A stretch of DNA of 64,000 nucleotides from Variovorax paradoxus. Lineage in GTDB: Bacteria > Pseudomonadota > Gammaproteobacteria > Burkholderiales > Burkholderiaceae_C. The notes below the pieces were generated by a model, which was not told the origin of the DNA, searched no databases, and saw only the letters and a list, made by a program, of their open reading frames with translations. Made by a program: the position numbers and the translations under genes. Of the stretch, positions 36,501-45,436 are shown piece by piece. How positions within the stretch are numbered: position 1 is the first letter of the stretch; each line of letters begins with the position of its first letter. The stretch is from contig NZ_JAUSXL010000001.1 of assembly GCF_030815975.1 (NCBI RefSeq), positions 372,001 to 436,000 of the forward strand. The letters are read 5' to 3'.

Positions 36501-38933
36501 ACCGGCCCGGTGTTCGTGGCGGGCGGCTCCGGGCTGGTCTTCAGCGGCAGCGCCGGTGCAGGCAGCCTGCAGATCACGGCAGGCCCGGTGCAGCAGACCA
36601 ACGGCGGGTTCATCCAGTTCAAGGACAACGCCTCGGCCGGCAGCGCCACCATCGTCACGCAGGCCAACGGCTCGATCGACTTCCGCGACAACACGACGGC
36701 TGGCAACGCCACCATCGAGAACCGCGGCGGCGAGACCACCGTCTGGTTCAACGCGACCGCGGGCAAGGCCCACATCACCAACTACGCGGGCGGCTCGACC
36801 AACTTCCTGGACGACGGCTCGGCCGGCCAGTCCGCGCTCGTGAACGAAACAGGCGGCGTCATCGACTTCTTCGACCGTGCGAAGGCCGACCAGGCAACGG
36901 TGGTGAACAAGGCGGGCGGCACGGTGCGCATCAGCAAGCTGACCACCGACGCCATCACCATCGGCGCGCTCGAAGGCGCGGGCCGGGTGCTGCTCGGCGC
37001 CAAGGCGCTGACCACCGGCGGGCTGAACACCGACACGGAAGTCTCGGGCGTCATCTCCGGCGTGGGTGGTTCGGTCGTCAAGGTCGGCACCGGCGCGCTC
37101 ACGCTGTCGGGCGCCAACACCTACTCGGGCGGCACCGTGCTGCATCAGGGGCGTTTGAACGTCGGACACAACGAAGCGTTGGGCACTGGCGCCTTGTCGA
37201 TGGACGACGACACGACACTGGGCTTCAGTGCCGATGGCGTGACCCTCGCGAATGCGATTCAGCTGACGGGCCAGAACGATCCAGTCATCGACACGGGCGC
37301 CTTCAATGGCGCGCTGAGCGGCGCGATCAGCGGTGGCGGCTTCATCACGAAGGAAGGCACGGGTACGTTGACGCTTTCAGGGGCCAACACATACACCGGT
37401 GCTACGAATGTGGCACAGGGTACGTTGAAGGCAGGCGCGGCCAACACCTTGAGCGCCAGCTCGGCCCACGGTGTGGCCTCGGGTGCGACCCTGGATCTCG
37501 CGGGCTTCAACCAGAGCGTGGCATCGCTGACGAACAGCGGCACTGTCTCGCTCGTCGGCGCCACGCCAGGCACCACGCTGATCGTGAACGGCAACTACGT
37601 CGGCAACAACGGCGTGCTGAAACTGAGCGCGGCGCTCAACAGCACGGGCCCGTCGGATCGCCTCGTCTTCAACGGCGTCTCGGCAGTGGCCAGCGGCAAG
37701 ACCAGCGTGCAGATCACCAACCTCGGCGGCCTGGGCGCGTTGACCAGCGGCAACGGCATCGAAGTGATTACTGCGCAGAACGGCGCGACCACGACGGCGC
37801 AGACCACCAAGGACGCGTTTGCACTCGCAGGGGGTCATGTCGATGCGGGTGCCTACGAGTACCGGCTGAACGCAGCCGATGCAAACGGTGCCGGCGAAAA
37901 CTGGTATCTGCGCTCGACCACCGAAGCGGTGTCGCCCGGCAATCCCGCAGGCGCGCCCGTCATCACCTACCGGCCGGAAGCCTCGCTCTATGCGGCGCTG
38001 CCGGGCCAACTGCGCCAAGGCAACCTCGCGATGCTGGGCGACCTGCGCAAGCGCGTGGGCGATGACGATGTGAAGGGCACCGCTGCCATGCCGACCGGTT
38101 CGGATCGTCGTGCTTGGGCGCGTGTGCTCTCGACCGACATCGACATCCAGCAGGGCGGCACCGTCTCGCCGACCAGCAAGGGGCGTCTGACGGGCTTCCA
38201 GGCCGGCACCGACTTGCTGGCCACGCCAAACTGGCGTGCCGGCCTCTATGTCGGCCAGCTCGACGGTGACGCAACGGTCAACGGCTTCGCCAGCGGCGTG
38301 AACAACCTGCGCACGGGCCGCAATGACCTGCGCAGCCAGTACGTCGGTGTCTACGGAACCTACGCCGGCGACAGCGGCTTCTACGCCGATGCGGTGGTGC
38401 AGTCGGGCCGCCATCGCTACACCGTGCAGCCGAACCTCTCTGGCGGCGTGCAAGGCAAGGGCAACAGCTTGCTGGGTTCCATCGAAGTGGGCCAAGCCTT
38501 CGCGTTGGGTGGCAGTGGCTGGAGCATCGAGCCGCAACTGCAGCTGATTCATCAGCACATGGACCTGAGCAACTCCGCGATCCTCGGCGCGGTGGTTCAA
38601 CCAGAAGCCGGCAGCGGCTGGATCGCACGGGCCGGCGTTCGCGTCAAGGGCCAGATCGACACCGCCATGGGCGTATTGCAGCCCTACGGCCGCTTCAACG
38701 TCTACAAGATCTCGAGCGGCACGGACATCGCGCGCTTTGTCAACGGCGCGACGCGCACTGACATCGCAGCGCCCACCGGCGGCACGAGCACCGAGCTGGC
38801 CGGCGGCTTCACGCTGGCGCTGGGCCAGAGGACCAGCCTCTACGGCGAAGTCGGCAAGCTCTGGTCCTCGGGCGGCGGCGCCAAGGTCAAGGGCTCGATC
38901 AACGGATCGCTGGGCGTGCAGCTGAAGTGGTGA
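33537..38933 (+). CDS. Very large autotransporter adhesin
   Basis: A 1798-residue type Va secreted protein. Residues 1-60 are an ESPR-like extended signal peptide (MNHTFALIVNGSGVVQPVPE, then hydrophobic WLVAVIMAVLAPPAFAQA). Residues about 60-450 are glycine-rich, full of GGNGG-type repeats; about 500-1500 is a beta-helix passenger with five autotransporter-associated repeats (for example LSGANTYTGGTT-like blocks). A block at about 1020-1130 repeats FxDxxxAGxAxIxN. The last 280 residues are the beta-barrel, ending GVQLKW with a terminal aromatic residue. It is exported and probably surface-anchored. It lies 30 bp after the isomerase gene but has no clear link to that pathway. Confidence 0.92.
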   Translation: MNHTFALIVNGSGVVQPVPETARRSHSNGEGSRSIRRSLANLWLVAVIMAVLAPPAFAQASSESGNGGEGAAAGAVGGDGPETFANRPRQGSAGLAAPGGLVGGGGGGGSTGFYDVTQPADALKGVAGGTGGGLGSGSGGTGGTGGFVAQDNHTWGLLSGGNGGAGADASASAGSDGGGGGGGGGGVASGLRFGSLQSLPGQDARAGNGGAGGAGVGLGGGGGGGQGGHGIVAAFFLDLYNYLDTNISAGAGGAGGSAFLGHGGNGGDGGTTALVFTYGATVINDGVLQAGRGGDGGSSASGKGGTGGTGGFGINVRDTSTILNGISNTDPTKAIIRGGDGGNGGGSGTPGLAGVGGAGNPAILVEYENAEFHLTNAGQILGGNGGATGAGGRTDGAVASGAPAIQAFAGVATVIVNSGLIAGGLSGDGRQRADAIQLGASDVELFLEAGSDIRGNVVKVSGGNQRFALILSGGKDASFDTSTIGPTAQYRPFTEFRKEGDSRWTLNGSTSALTPWVIKAGALAISDDASLGDTAGGLALAGGTLAALGNVTLARAVHIAAAQGVLDVSDRATLQGVVDGPGALVKSGTGTLALTAANSYAGGTVVNAGTLKIDNTTGSATGSGAVQVNSGGTLGGGGTISGAVTVVDGGTLAAGNSPGTLNTGALSLSGGSILSYELGQAGTAGGPLNDLVNVTGNLTLDGTLNVAQSSGGTFGPGLYRLITYTGSLTDNGLDVGAVPSGTVASDLSVQTSVAKQINLVNRAGFSFNFWDGGNGADYNNGTANGGSGAWRVGAPGDGWTDMDGTLNASWKQDQFAMFGGKGGTVTVDKSGGRVSIGGAQFMVDGYVVQGDELNISGASTVVRVGDGTAGGARMTATINSAITGTGGLSKEDVGTLVLGGANTYTGGTTVKAGVLQGNTTSLQGDIVNDAKVTFDQAANGIYAGTMSGTGSLRKIGTGELQLAAANSYGGGTQVDAGTVDAAVAGALGTGPVFVAGGSGLVFSGSAGAGSLQITAGPVQQTNGGFIQFKDNASAGSATIVTQANGSIDFRDNTTAGNATIENRGGETTVWFNATAGKAHITNYAGGSTNFLDDGSAGQSALVNETGGVIDFFDRAKADQATVVNKAGGTVRISKLTTDAITIGALEGAGRVLLGAKALTTGGLNTDTEVSGVISGVGGSVVKVGTGALTLSGANTYSGGTVLHQGRLNVGHNEALGTGALSMDDDTTLGFSADGVTLANAIQLTGQNDPVIDTGAFNGALSGAISGGGFITKEGTGTLTLSGANTYTGATNVAQGTLKAGAANTLSASSAHGVASGATLDLAGFNQSVASLTNSGTVSLVGATPGTTLIVNGNYVGNNGVLKLSAALNSTGPSDRLVFNGVSAVASGKTSVQITNLGGLGALTSGNGIEVITAQNGATTTAQTTKDAFALAGGHVDAGAYEYRLNAADANGAGENWYLRSTTEAVSPGNPAGAPVITYRPEASLYAALPGQLRQGNLAMLGDLRKRVGDDDVKGTAAMPTGSDRRAWARVLSTDIDIQQGGTVSPTSKGRLTGFQAGTDLLATPNWRAGLYVGQLDGDATVNGFASGVNNLRTGRNDLRSQYVGVYGTYAGDSGFYADAVVQSGRHRYTVQPNLSGGVQGKGNSLLGSIEVGQAFALGGSGWSIEPQLQLIHQHMDLSNSAILGAVVQPEAGSGWIARAGVRVKGQIDTAMGVLQPYGRFNVYKISSGTDIARFVNGATRTDIAAPTGGTSTELAGGFTLALGQRTSLYGEVGKLWSSGGGAKVKGSINGSLGVQLKW

Positions 38934-38950
38934 TCGGAATACTGCCTTCA

Positions 38951-39535
38951 GGGGGATGTGGATAAAAACCTGGAGGGGATGCGGACAAAAACTTGGACTA
39001 CCAGGAGGTAGTTCATGTATTCATACGAAGACAGGATTCGAGCGGTCGAGCTGTATATCAAGCTCGGCAAACGCGTCAGGGCGACTATTACTGCTTCGAT
39101 GGCTTGGTCATCAGCTGGTCCATTGGGGAGCATCCAAATGCTGAGCTCGTCAACACGATGTTGGATGCAGCGATCGAGACCATGGCCGACGGCAATGCCC
39201 GACCCATCGTTCACTCTGACCGTGGTGCCCACTATCGCTGGCCTGGTTGGCTATCGAGGATCGGTGACGCGAAGCTGGTTCGCTCGATGTCTCGCAAGGG
39301 GTGCTCGCCTGATAACGCGGCGTGCGAAGGCTTCTTCGGCCGGCTGAAAACGGAGCTGTTCTACCCTCGGGACTGGAGGGCCGCCACGGTCGAGCAGTTC
39401 ATCAAAGAAGTTGATTCCTACATCCGCTGGTACAACGAGAAGCGGATCAAGATCTCCCTTGGCTCTCGCAGCCCCATCGAATACCGACAAAGTCTCGGAC
39501 TCGCGACATAAAACCAGTCCAAGTTTTTATCCGCA
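38951..39535 (+). mobile_element. Internally deleted IS3-family (IS150-type) element
   Basis: The right end AGTCCAAGTTTTTATCCGCA (39516-39535) and the left end TGCGGACAAAAACTTGGACT (38980-38999) are inverted repeats matching at 19 of 20 bases. A further degenerate left-end-like copy (GATGTGGATAAAAACCTGG) lies at 38955-38973. Inside, the start of orfA (MYSYEDRIRAVELYIKLGKR, from 39015) runs directly into the last third of orfB in another phase. orfB keeps HSDRGAHY (Asp) and CEGFFGRLKTE (Glu), but the first catalytic Asp and about two thirds of the element are lost. It cannot move by itself. No target repeat is clear. Confidence 0.8.
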
Positions 39536-39539
39536 CCCC

Positions 39540-40010
39540 CATCTGCCGAAGCAGGGCGCGGCGTTGCGGCAGCGCGCGGTGGCTCAGCGTGCCGATGTCG
39601 AAATCCCGGTGGCGCGCTGCATCGACTGGCTCTGTGCGCGCAGCGACATGGACAGCGCACGCATCGCGCTCTACGGCGCCAGCCTGGGAGGCATCGGCGC
39701 GGCGCGCGCCGCATCGGCCGAGCGGCGTCTGAAGGCGGTCGTTTCGGACAGCCTGATCTCCGATCTTCACGCCGGCTTCATCGAGAAGATCCGCTGCCCC
39801 TATCTGATCGTTCAAGGGAAGCATGACTTGCTCGGACTGCAGACTGCACTCGATGCCGTCGAATGCGCAAGGCAGCACGGCGTTGCTGTGGCGCTCAAGA
39901 TATTCACTGCCGAAGAAACAGGCGCTTCGCACTGTCAGGCCGACATCCCGAGCCTGGGCCAGGCGTTCATTTGCGACTGGCTGACCGCGCAGCTGGCGGA
40001 CGGCACGTGA
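39540..40010 (+). pseudogene. Beheaded alpha/beta hydrolase next to the insertion element
   Basis: The frame ending at 40010 is open from the end of the IS and contains the nucleophile elbow GASLGG (GxSxG), then SDSLISDLHAGF, an Asp region VQGKHDLLG and a late His in GASHCQ, in the order expected for the C-terminal half of an alpha/beta hydrolase. The N-terminal strands and a start codon are missing and are not found on the other side of the IS. The gene was therefore destroyed by insertion with deletion. Confidence 0.7.
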
Positions 40011-40086
40011 GAAGCCAAGGCTTCCCCGAGTGGCCGGCCTGTGCCATCCTTCTTCCCGAGTTGACTCACCCACCTTCAGGAACCCG

Positions 40087-40545
40087 ATGCCCGACATTCA
40101 ACACATTGCGCCGAACGCCGCTTTTCAGATGCCGCCGCTGTCGGCCGCCACGCGCATCGGCGAGCTCGTCTTCGTCTCCGGCACACCCGGCTATTACCCC
40201 GATGGGCGCATCGACGAAGGCGACTTCGGCGCGCAGTTCGACCAGGCGGTGATTGCATTGCAAGAGGTGCTGGCGCGTGGCGGCGCGTCGATGCGCTCTC
40301 TGGTCAAGGTCAACGTGCTGCTGACCCGCGCCCAGGACGTGGCCGAGATGAACCGCCGCTATGCAAAAGCGTTCGGTCCCGCGCCGTATCCGGCACGCAC
40401 GACCTGCGTGGTGTCGGCGCTTCCGGACTCGCGCATGTTGCTCGAAATCGAGTGCATCGCCGCGGCTGAACATGTGGACGCGAAAGGATTCGATGCCAGC
40501 GGCCGGATTCCTTTCGGCAAGCAGTTGACGGCAGGACGGCAATGA
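40087..40545 (+). CDS. RidA/YjgF-family protein
   Basis: A 152-residue Rid-family protein. The early FVSGTPGYYPDGR, the central helix LQEVLARGGASMRSLVKVNVLLT and the conserved Arg104 in PARTTCVV, which binds the imine/enamine carboxylate in active RidA, are present. The deaminase that clears reactive enamines trimerises. Here the sequence continues some 25 residues past the domain (AKGFDASGRIPFGKQ). It is a single gene. Confidence 0.82.
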   Translation: MPDIQHIAPNAAFQMPPLSAATRIGELVFVSGTPGYYPDGRIDEGDFGAQFDQAVIALQEVLARGGASMRSLVKVNVLLTRAQDVAEMNRRYAKAFGPAPYPARTTCVVSALPDSRMLLEIECIAAAEHVDAKGFDASGRIPFGKQLTAGRQ

Positions 40546-40614
40546 TCGGTCTGGCTGGGCCCGCATCCGATGCGGCATACTTCCCACCCCCCGAACTCGC
40601 CAGAGACCCGCTGA

Positions 40615-41541
40615 ATGGACAAGGAAGTCGACCCCAAAGTGCTCGCCGTCATCGATGAGATGCGGCTGTCAGGACCACGGCTGACGCCGGTCGAGATCGT
40701 CGCGAAGATGGGTGTCTTCGATGCGCGGGAGAAGCCGTTCGATCATGCCTGGCTCGCGACGGGCGACAACGTCATTGCCACCATCTGGGCGGAGTTCGTG
40801 AACATCGGCGCCGACGGGCGCTGGTTCTGCCTCGAGTCGCTGGACACGCAGCACCGTGTCGGCGGCGGCGTGCGCAGCCCCCAGCAGATCCAGCGTGCCA
40901 AGGACCGCCGTGCGCTGCTCAAGCGCACCGTCGATGCAGGCCAGGGCTTTCGCGCCGTGCTGCAGACCAACCGCGTTGCGATTGCCGAACTCGAGAGCAA
41001 CAAGAGCGCGAAGGTCTCCACGCGGGTGCGCGACGACGCCGAATGGCATGTCGCCTCCTGGGATTCCGACCAGCAGCTCGCGATCCTGGTGCGCGGTGCG
41101 CGCGGCTGGGTGCCCGGCGAGGCGGAGATTCAGGCGGCCAAGGCGCGGGGCAGCGTGCCGGAGGCCGCTGCCGGCGATCCGGGGGCGGCGGCTGCCGAGC
41201 GGTCGGCCTCGCGGGAAGAGGTCCAGGCCGCCGCCATCGCCTATGTGATGCGCCACTTCAAGGGCTACGGCTACAACGCCGAGGACGTCACCAGCCAGAA
41301 GCTCGGCTACGATCTCGAAGTGTCGAACGCGAAGGGCGCCACGCTTCTTAGGGTGGCGGTGAAGGGCACGTCCACGGGGGTGCCCAGTTTCCGGCTCACG
41401 AGCGAAGAACGCGCCTGCTCGGCACGCGAGCCGCTCTGGCGGCTGCTGGTGGTCGCCGATGTCATCGGCACCGCGGCGCAGCACAAGATCTACAAGCCTT
41501 CCGAAATGGAACAGGCGCCGGGGTTCGAGCCGCTGGATTAG
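40615..41541 (+). CDS. Protein with a DUF3883-like C-terminal nuclease-fold domain
   Basis: A 308-residue protein not assigned to a characterised family. The C-terminal 95 residues (KLGYDLEV, then RVAVKGTS, FRLTSEERACSA, LWRLLVVADV) match the DUF3883/NOV restriction-endonuclease-like fold, in which a D-(E)xK motif cuts DNA. In this protein the Glu of ExK appears replaced (VAVKG), so cleavage is doubtful. The N-terminal 190 residues have no domain that I can name. Its promoter-proximal DNA and first 15 codons occur again, slightly diverged, at 18.98 kb. Single gene. Confidence 0.6.
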   Translation: MDKEVDPKVLAVIDEMRLSGPRLTPVEIVAKMGVFDAREKPFDHAWLATGDNVIATIWAEFVNIGADGRWFCLESLDTQHRVGGGVRSPQQIQRAKDRRALLKRTVDAGQGFRAVLQTNRVAIAELESNKSAKVSTRVRDDAEWHVASWDSDQQLAILVRGARGWVPGEAEIQAAKARGSVPEAAAGDPGAAAAERSASREEVQAAAIAYVMRHFKGYGYNAEDVTSQKLGYDLEVSNAKGATLLRVAVKGTSTGVPSFRLTSEERACSAREPLWRLLVVADVIGTAAQHKIYKPSEMEQAPGFEPLD

Positions 41542-41589
41542 CGGGAAGCCGCTGCCTTCATGGCGGCTGTGCGCCAGGAAAGCCCCGGC

Positions 41590-42588
41590 TCATGTGAACA
41601 GCTTTCCGTTGAACGCGATGCGCAGGGTACGCACGGTGAGCACCGCCAGCGCCACGGTCAGCAACCCGAGCAGCAGGACCGCGATGACCCAGAGCGGCGT
41701 GCTCGCCCGCAGTTGCGCGTACTTGAGTGCCGCGTTGGCCAGCGCCGCCATCGGAAAGCCGATCGCCCACCATGCCACGGAGAACTTCACGCTGGGCCGG
41801 AACACCTTCGGCGCAAGCACCGCGAACATGAAGAGCGCGAAGTAGAAGAGCAGTGCGGCAAAGCGGTCGATGCTGCCCGTGATGTTCGTGTAGGCGAGAA
41901 ACCCGACCGCGAAGGGCCCCACGAGGATCATCAGCGAGGGCGTCATCGCCGGCGCGAGCGGAGCCTGGTGCACCAGCCGGCCGACGATGAGCACGAACAG
42001 CACCAATGCGAGCACCGCGCCCACGGCCATCGCCAGCAAGTTGAGCTCCGCGGCCCAGGCCATGGACGGGTCGTGCCCGGCGGTCACGGCGATGTCCAGC
42101 GTGGCGACGCCCGGAATCAGCCAGGCCGGCACCGCATGCGACGCATCCAGCTGTCCTTTGAGCAGGCGCGAGACCACCATGAAGCCGAGCGCGAAGGTCG
42201 CGATCGCGCCCAGGGTCCACAGCGCGTGCGCGGCGGACGCGCTGTAGGGTGCGATCACGGCCGACAGCAGCAGCATCGAGATGACGATGGTGCCGAAGAA
42301 GTTGCCGGTCACCGGGTGATGGAATTCCCCGCGCACGGCCTGCGGATGCCTTGCCAGCTTCGTCGCATAGCCCAGCGCCAGCAGCACAAAGACGCCAAGC
42401 GCAAAGGCGCCGATGGCCTCGCCGATGGCGGCTGGCGCGCCGAGGCTGCCATGTGCCAGCCGCCAGGCCAGGGCCAGCCCCGAAAGCCCCATGACGGAGC
42501 CGAACAGGTTGACGGGCAGGTTGCGCAGCGAAGCCTCGCTGGAGGGATGGAAAACCGGGAAGGGTGGATTCAATGAATCATTCTGCAT
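41590..42588 (-). CDS. SLAC1/TehA-family anion channel or dicarboxylate transporter
   Basis: A 332-residue membrane protein with ten hydrophobic segments. GSVMGLSGLALAWRLA near the start, YATKLARHPQAVRGEFHHP, FFGTIVISMLLLSAV, a run TAGHDPSMAWAAELNLLAM and AYTNITGSIDRFAALLFYF are the SLAC1/TehA pattern. The family includes TehA (tellurite-related), malate permease and plant anion channels. The start at 42588 is used rather than the far longer reading frame. It is divergent from a GlxA-type regulator (108 bp), which may control it. Confidence 0.8.
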   Translation of the reverse strand: MQNDSLNPPFPVFHPSSEASLRNLPVNLFGSVMGLSGLALAWRLAHGSLGAPAAIGEAIGAFALGVFVLLALGYATKLARHPQAVRGEFHHPVTGNFFGTIVISMLLLSAVIAPYSASAAHALWTLGAIATFALGFMVVSRLLKGQLDASHAVPAWLIPGVATLDIAVTAGHDPSMAWAAELNLLAMAVGAVLALVLFVLIVGRLVHQAPLAPAMTPSLMILVGPFAVGFLAYTNITGSIDRFAALLFYFALFMFAVLAPKVFRPSVKFSVAWWAIGFPMAALANAALKYAQLRASTPLWVIAVLLLGLLTVALAVLTVRTLRIAFNGKLFT

Positions 42589-42696
42589 GAGGGTCTCGTT
42601 GGCTGAATTTGCTGGTATGGATAGTTTCTGCCAGACTGCCGGTGCCGCGGGCGCCGCGGCACGACGTTTTCCGCCAATCACCGAGCCTTCACTGCC

Positions 42697-43650
42697 ATGC
42701 GTGTCGCGATCCTTGCCTTTCCCCGTGTCCAGCTGCTCGACGTGGCCGGCCCGGCCGACGTGTTCGCCGAGGCGGCGCGCCAGCTCGGGCAGCCGCGCGC
42801 CTACCAGGTTCAGGTGGTCGGCACCGAGGCCGGGTTGCTCAAGAGCAGCAGCGGGGTGCGCTTGGCCGTCGATGCCACAGTGGGTGCGCATCGCACACCG
42901 ATCGACACCTTGCTTGTGGCCGGCAGCCCCGACATTGACCAGGTCGCCGGCGATGTGGCGCTGCACAACTGGCTCAGGCGTCAATCGCGCACGGTGCGGC
43001 GCTATGGCTCCGTGTGCAGCGGCGCCTTCGTGCTCGCGGCCGCCGGGCTGCTGGACGGCAAACGCGTGGCGACGCATTGGAACTCCACCGCGCGCCTGGC
43101 AGCAGCCTACCCGTTGGCATCCGTCGAACCGGACGCGATCTATGTGAAGGACGGCAAGCTCTTCACCTCGGCCGGGGTGACCGCGGGCATGGACCTGGCG
43201 CTCGCCATGGTGGAGGAGGACCACGGCCGCGAGCTCGCGCTGCGCGTTGCGCGCGAGTTGGTGATGTTCCTCAAGCGCCCGGGTGGCCAGAGCCAGTTCA
43301 GCGCCCACCTGGCGGCCCAGACCTCCGAGCGCTCGAGCGTGCGGCAGGTGCAGGACTATGTCCTTTCGCACCTGAAGGACGACCTGTCCGTGCCGACGCT
43401 GGCAGCGCGCGCCGGCATGAGCGAGCGCAGCTTCGCGCGGCTCTTTCGAAGCGAGACCGGCACCACGCCGGCCGAGTTCGTCGAGAACGCCCGCATCGAT
43501 GCCGCCCGCCGCCTGGCCGAGGAGTCGCAGCTGCCGGCCAAGCGCCTGGCGGGCGAGGTGGGCTACGCCAACGTGGACGGCTTCAGGCGCGCGTTCGGCC
43601 GGCGCCTTGGCGTGAGCCTCGTGGAGTATCGAAGGCGGTTCGCGAAATGA
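42697..43650 (+). CDS. GlxA-type regulator: DJ-1/PfpI domain plus AraC helix-turn-helix
   Basis: A 317-residue two-domain regulator. Residues 1-190 are a DJ-1/PfpI fold with the Cys107 elbow (YGSVCSGAF). Residues 215-315 are an AraC DNA-binding region ([58 protein letters not shown]). Such regulators often sense amines, glycine betaine or carnitine. It is divergent from the TehA-like gene and has no operon partner. Confidence 0.88.
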   Translation: MRVAILAFPRVQLLDVAGPADVFAEAARQLGQPRAYQVQVVGTEAGLLKSSSGVRLAVDATVGAHRTPIDTLLVAGSPDIDQVAGDVALHNWLRRQSRTVRRYGSVCSGAFVLAAAGLLDGKRVATHWNSTARLAAAYPLASVEPDAIYVKDGKLFTSAGVTAGMDLALAMVEEDHGRELALRVARELVMFLKRPGGQSQFSAHLAAQTSERSSVRQVQDYVLSHLKDDLSVPTLAARAGMSERSFARLFRSETGTTPAEFVENARIDAARRLAEESQLPAKRLAGEVGYANVDGFRRAFGRRLGVSLVEYRRRFAK

Positions 43651-43689
43651 AGGCGGAGTGCGGCGCTGCCATGCTTGCCGCGGATGAGA

Positions 43690-44026
43690 TCATCCTTCCC
43701 GCATGGCCTGCAACCCGGCCGGCCGCCGCCTTCCAGGTACTTCCAGTGCGCCACATAGTCCGACAGGTAATGCTCCACGTCGTCGATGCGCACGCGGAAG
43801 CTGTGGTGGCGGATGAAGGAGCTGCCCACGATGCGTGAGGGGTTCCTGAAGAACATCGCGAGCTCTGGCCAGAAGTGCCCCGTGAGCAGGTAGCGCGCAC
43901 GTTGCCCAGGCCAAAGCGCAGGTAGCGCTCCTCGGGCCGGTAGAGCGCGAGCTTTCAGCCTTCGAGCAGCGCGTAGGTCGAACTGGCATGGCGCAGCGCG
44001 TTGTACGTGGGAATGGCGCGATCGTG
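43690..44026 (-). pseudogene. Frame-disrupted gene remnant
   Basis: Reading the minus strand, an open piece ([20 protein letters not shown]) ends at a stop. It resumes in the same frame as [19 protein letters not shown], then continues only in another frame as [35 protein letters not shown] and [13 protein letters not shown]. Codon use and the continuity of plausible protein sequence over two frames argue for a decayed gene with a stop and a frameshift. I do not recognise the family. The neighbouring 100 bp up to the metalloprotease gene holds nothing more. Confidence 0.5.
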
Positions 44027-44129
44027 ACTTGGCGCGCCGGGTAGGCGGTGCTGGTCGTGGCGGTGTCGCAACACGGTCCGCATCCCATGTTGGCAGGCGC
44101 CGAAATATGGCTTCACCGTCAATGCTGCT

Positions 44130-45218
44130 TCAGCCCGGAGATGCCGGATCGAGGGCAAGAAACCGAACGACCTCCGGCGTGGAAATCCGAAAGGAGCCCA
44201 TGGCGCGTTGAACAGCCCTCATCAATATCGGGTTGTTCGCCATCGAACGCTGGTCTTCATGGGTCCATTGATTCGGCTGGCGGTTCTTTTCGCGCGTGAC
44301 CTTGTCGTCTTCTTCATCCAGTTCCTGAAGAATCTTCAGCATCAGGGAATGTCCGCGCCAGACCTCGTCCCTGATCACCGGCGTTCCATCGGCAAATCTT
44401 CTGCTGCGCAATTCTTCGGGGATGATCATCGGCGCGTCCTGGCTCTTGGCGAGTTCGGCCAACCGGTTCCAGAAATGCCTCACGTCATAGGGATTCGGGT
44501 TGAGGAAAACCCGTTCGTTGAGCTCTTTCTGCGAAGAAGGAAGCGGGGTGCTCCACATTTCGCGATTGCGCTCGTTCTCTGCGAGCGTGACCCATTCCGC
44601 CCATTTCGCCATTCCCTCCAGGAACCAGCTTGCGCGGAACATGGTGTAGCCGTATTGATAAAGGTGGAACAACTCATGCGGGATGAGGTAGTCCTTCACC
44701 CGCTCATGATTTCCGCGCATTGTGGAATTGATGCCGATGGAGATCGAGCATTTGTCATCGCGGTTGCGGCTGCGGGGGTAGCGGACCACCCCGGAGAACG
44801 ACAGCCCTCTTTTCTTCGCGTTCTCCTCGCTGTAGGAGCCGAAGTCCAAGAAGTCGATGTCGATGGTTTCGGCGCGCCGAAACCTGGTGCTGCGCAGCGG
44901 GTCGCGAAAGCCGTTCCGATTGAATATCTGCCGGACCGTGTCGAGGTGCAATGCCGCGTCTTCGACGATATCGGGCACGCCATTGCGATTCAGATCCACG
45001 TTGGTGTACAGCGCGTGCGGCCCTGACTGCGTATAAAAAACCCGGATGCCATTGAACTCGAACTTCTGCTCCAGCTCCAGCCTGTGCGGATTCTTCGAGG
45101 TTCTGCATGCGGGCGCCTCTTGCAGGTCCTGCGCCGAAACTGCGGAAGTGGAACTCAGTACACACGCGATCGCTCCGAGCGCGATCATTTGCTTCCATGG
45201 CGATTTCTTGGTCGGCAT
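44130..45218 (-). CDS. Secreted HExxH zinc metalloprotease-like protein
   Basis: A 362-residue exported protein. Signal peptide to about residue 30 (IALGAIACVLSSTSAVSA). A calcium-loop-like DLNRNGVPDIVEDA lies at 75-88. The zinc-binding HELFH is at 181-185 with a candidate third ligand Glu201 (FLEGMAKWAEW), the gluzincin spacing. The remaining 160 residues are a helical domain. The ribosome site AGGAG precedes the start at 45218. I know no named family with this exact layout, so the substrate is unknown. The low overall GC and AAG/GAT-rich codons differ from neighbours and may reflect transfer. Confidence 0.65.
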   Translation of the reverse strand: MPTKKSPWKQMIALGAIACVLSSTSAVSAQDLQEAPACRTSKNPHRLELEQKFEFNGIRVFYTQSGPHALYTNVDLNRNGVPDIVEDAALHLDTVRQIFNRNGFRDPLRSTRFRRAETIDIDFLDFGSYSEENAKKRGLSFSGVVRYPRSRNRDDKCSISIGINSTMRGNHERVKDYLIPHELFHLYQYGYTMFRASWFLEGMAKWAEWVTLAENERNREMWSTPLPSSQKELNERVFLNPNPYDVRHFWNRLAELAKSQDAPMIIPEELRSRRFADGTPVIRDEVWRGHSLMLKILQELDEEDDKVTREKNRQPNQWTHEDQRSMANNPILMRAVQRAMGSFRISTPEVVRFLALDPASPG

Positions 45219-45436
45219 TGCTGCTCCTGTTGCATATCCTGCATGGCTCGCCAAGCGAGGCTCGATCAACGGACAACTCTTCAGGTCAGGGAATTCCAGA
45301 GCAATTTGTCCCGTACGACGCGGCCGGCATGGCTTCGGGGGTGGATATTCTCTCCAGGGGCTCGCGCCGCACACCCTGAAAGAGCAGGGCAGCTGTTCAT
45401 TTCACACTTCGACGGCTCGCCCCGGTGGATGCGCGG

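Noticed and set aside
34950..37169. A 739-codon minus-strand frame in the autotransporter gene
   Set aside because: It exists because the repetitive glycine-rich codons give few stops on the other strand; no start signal or plausible domain.
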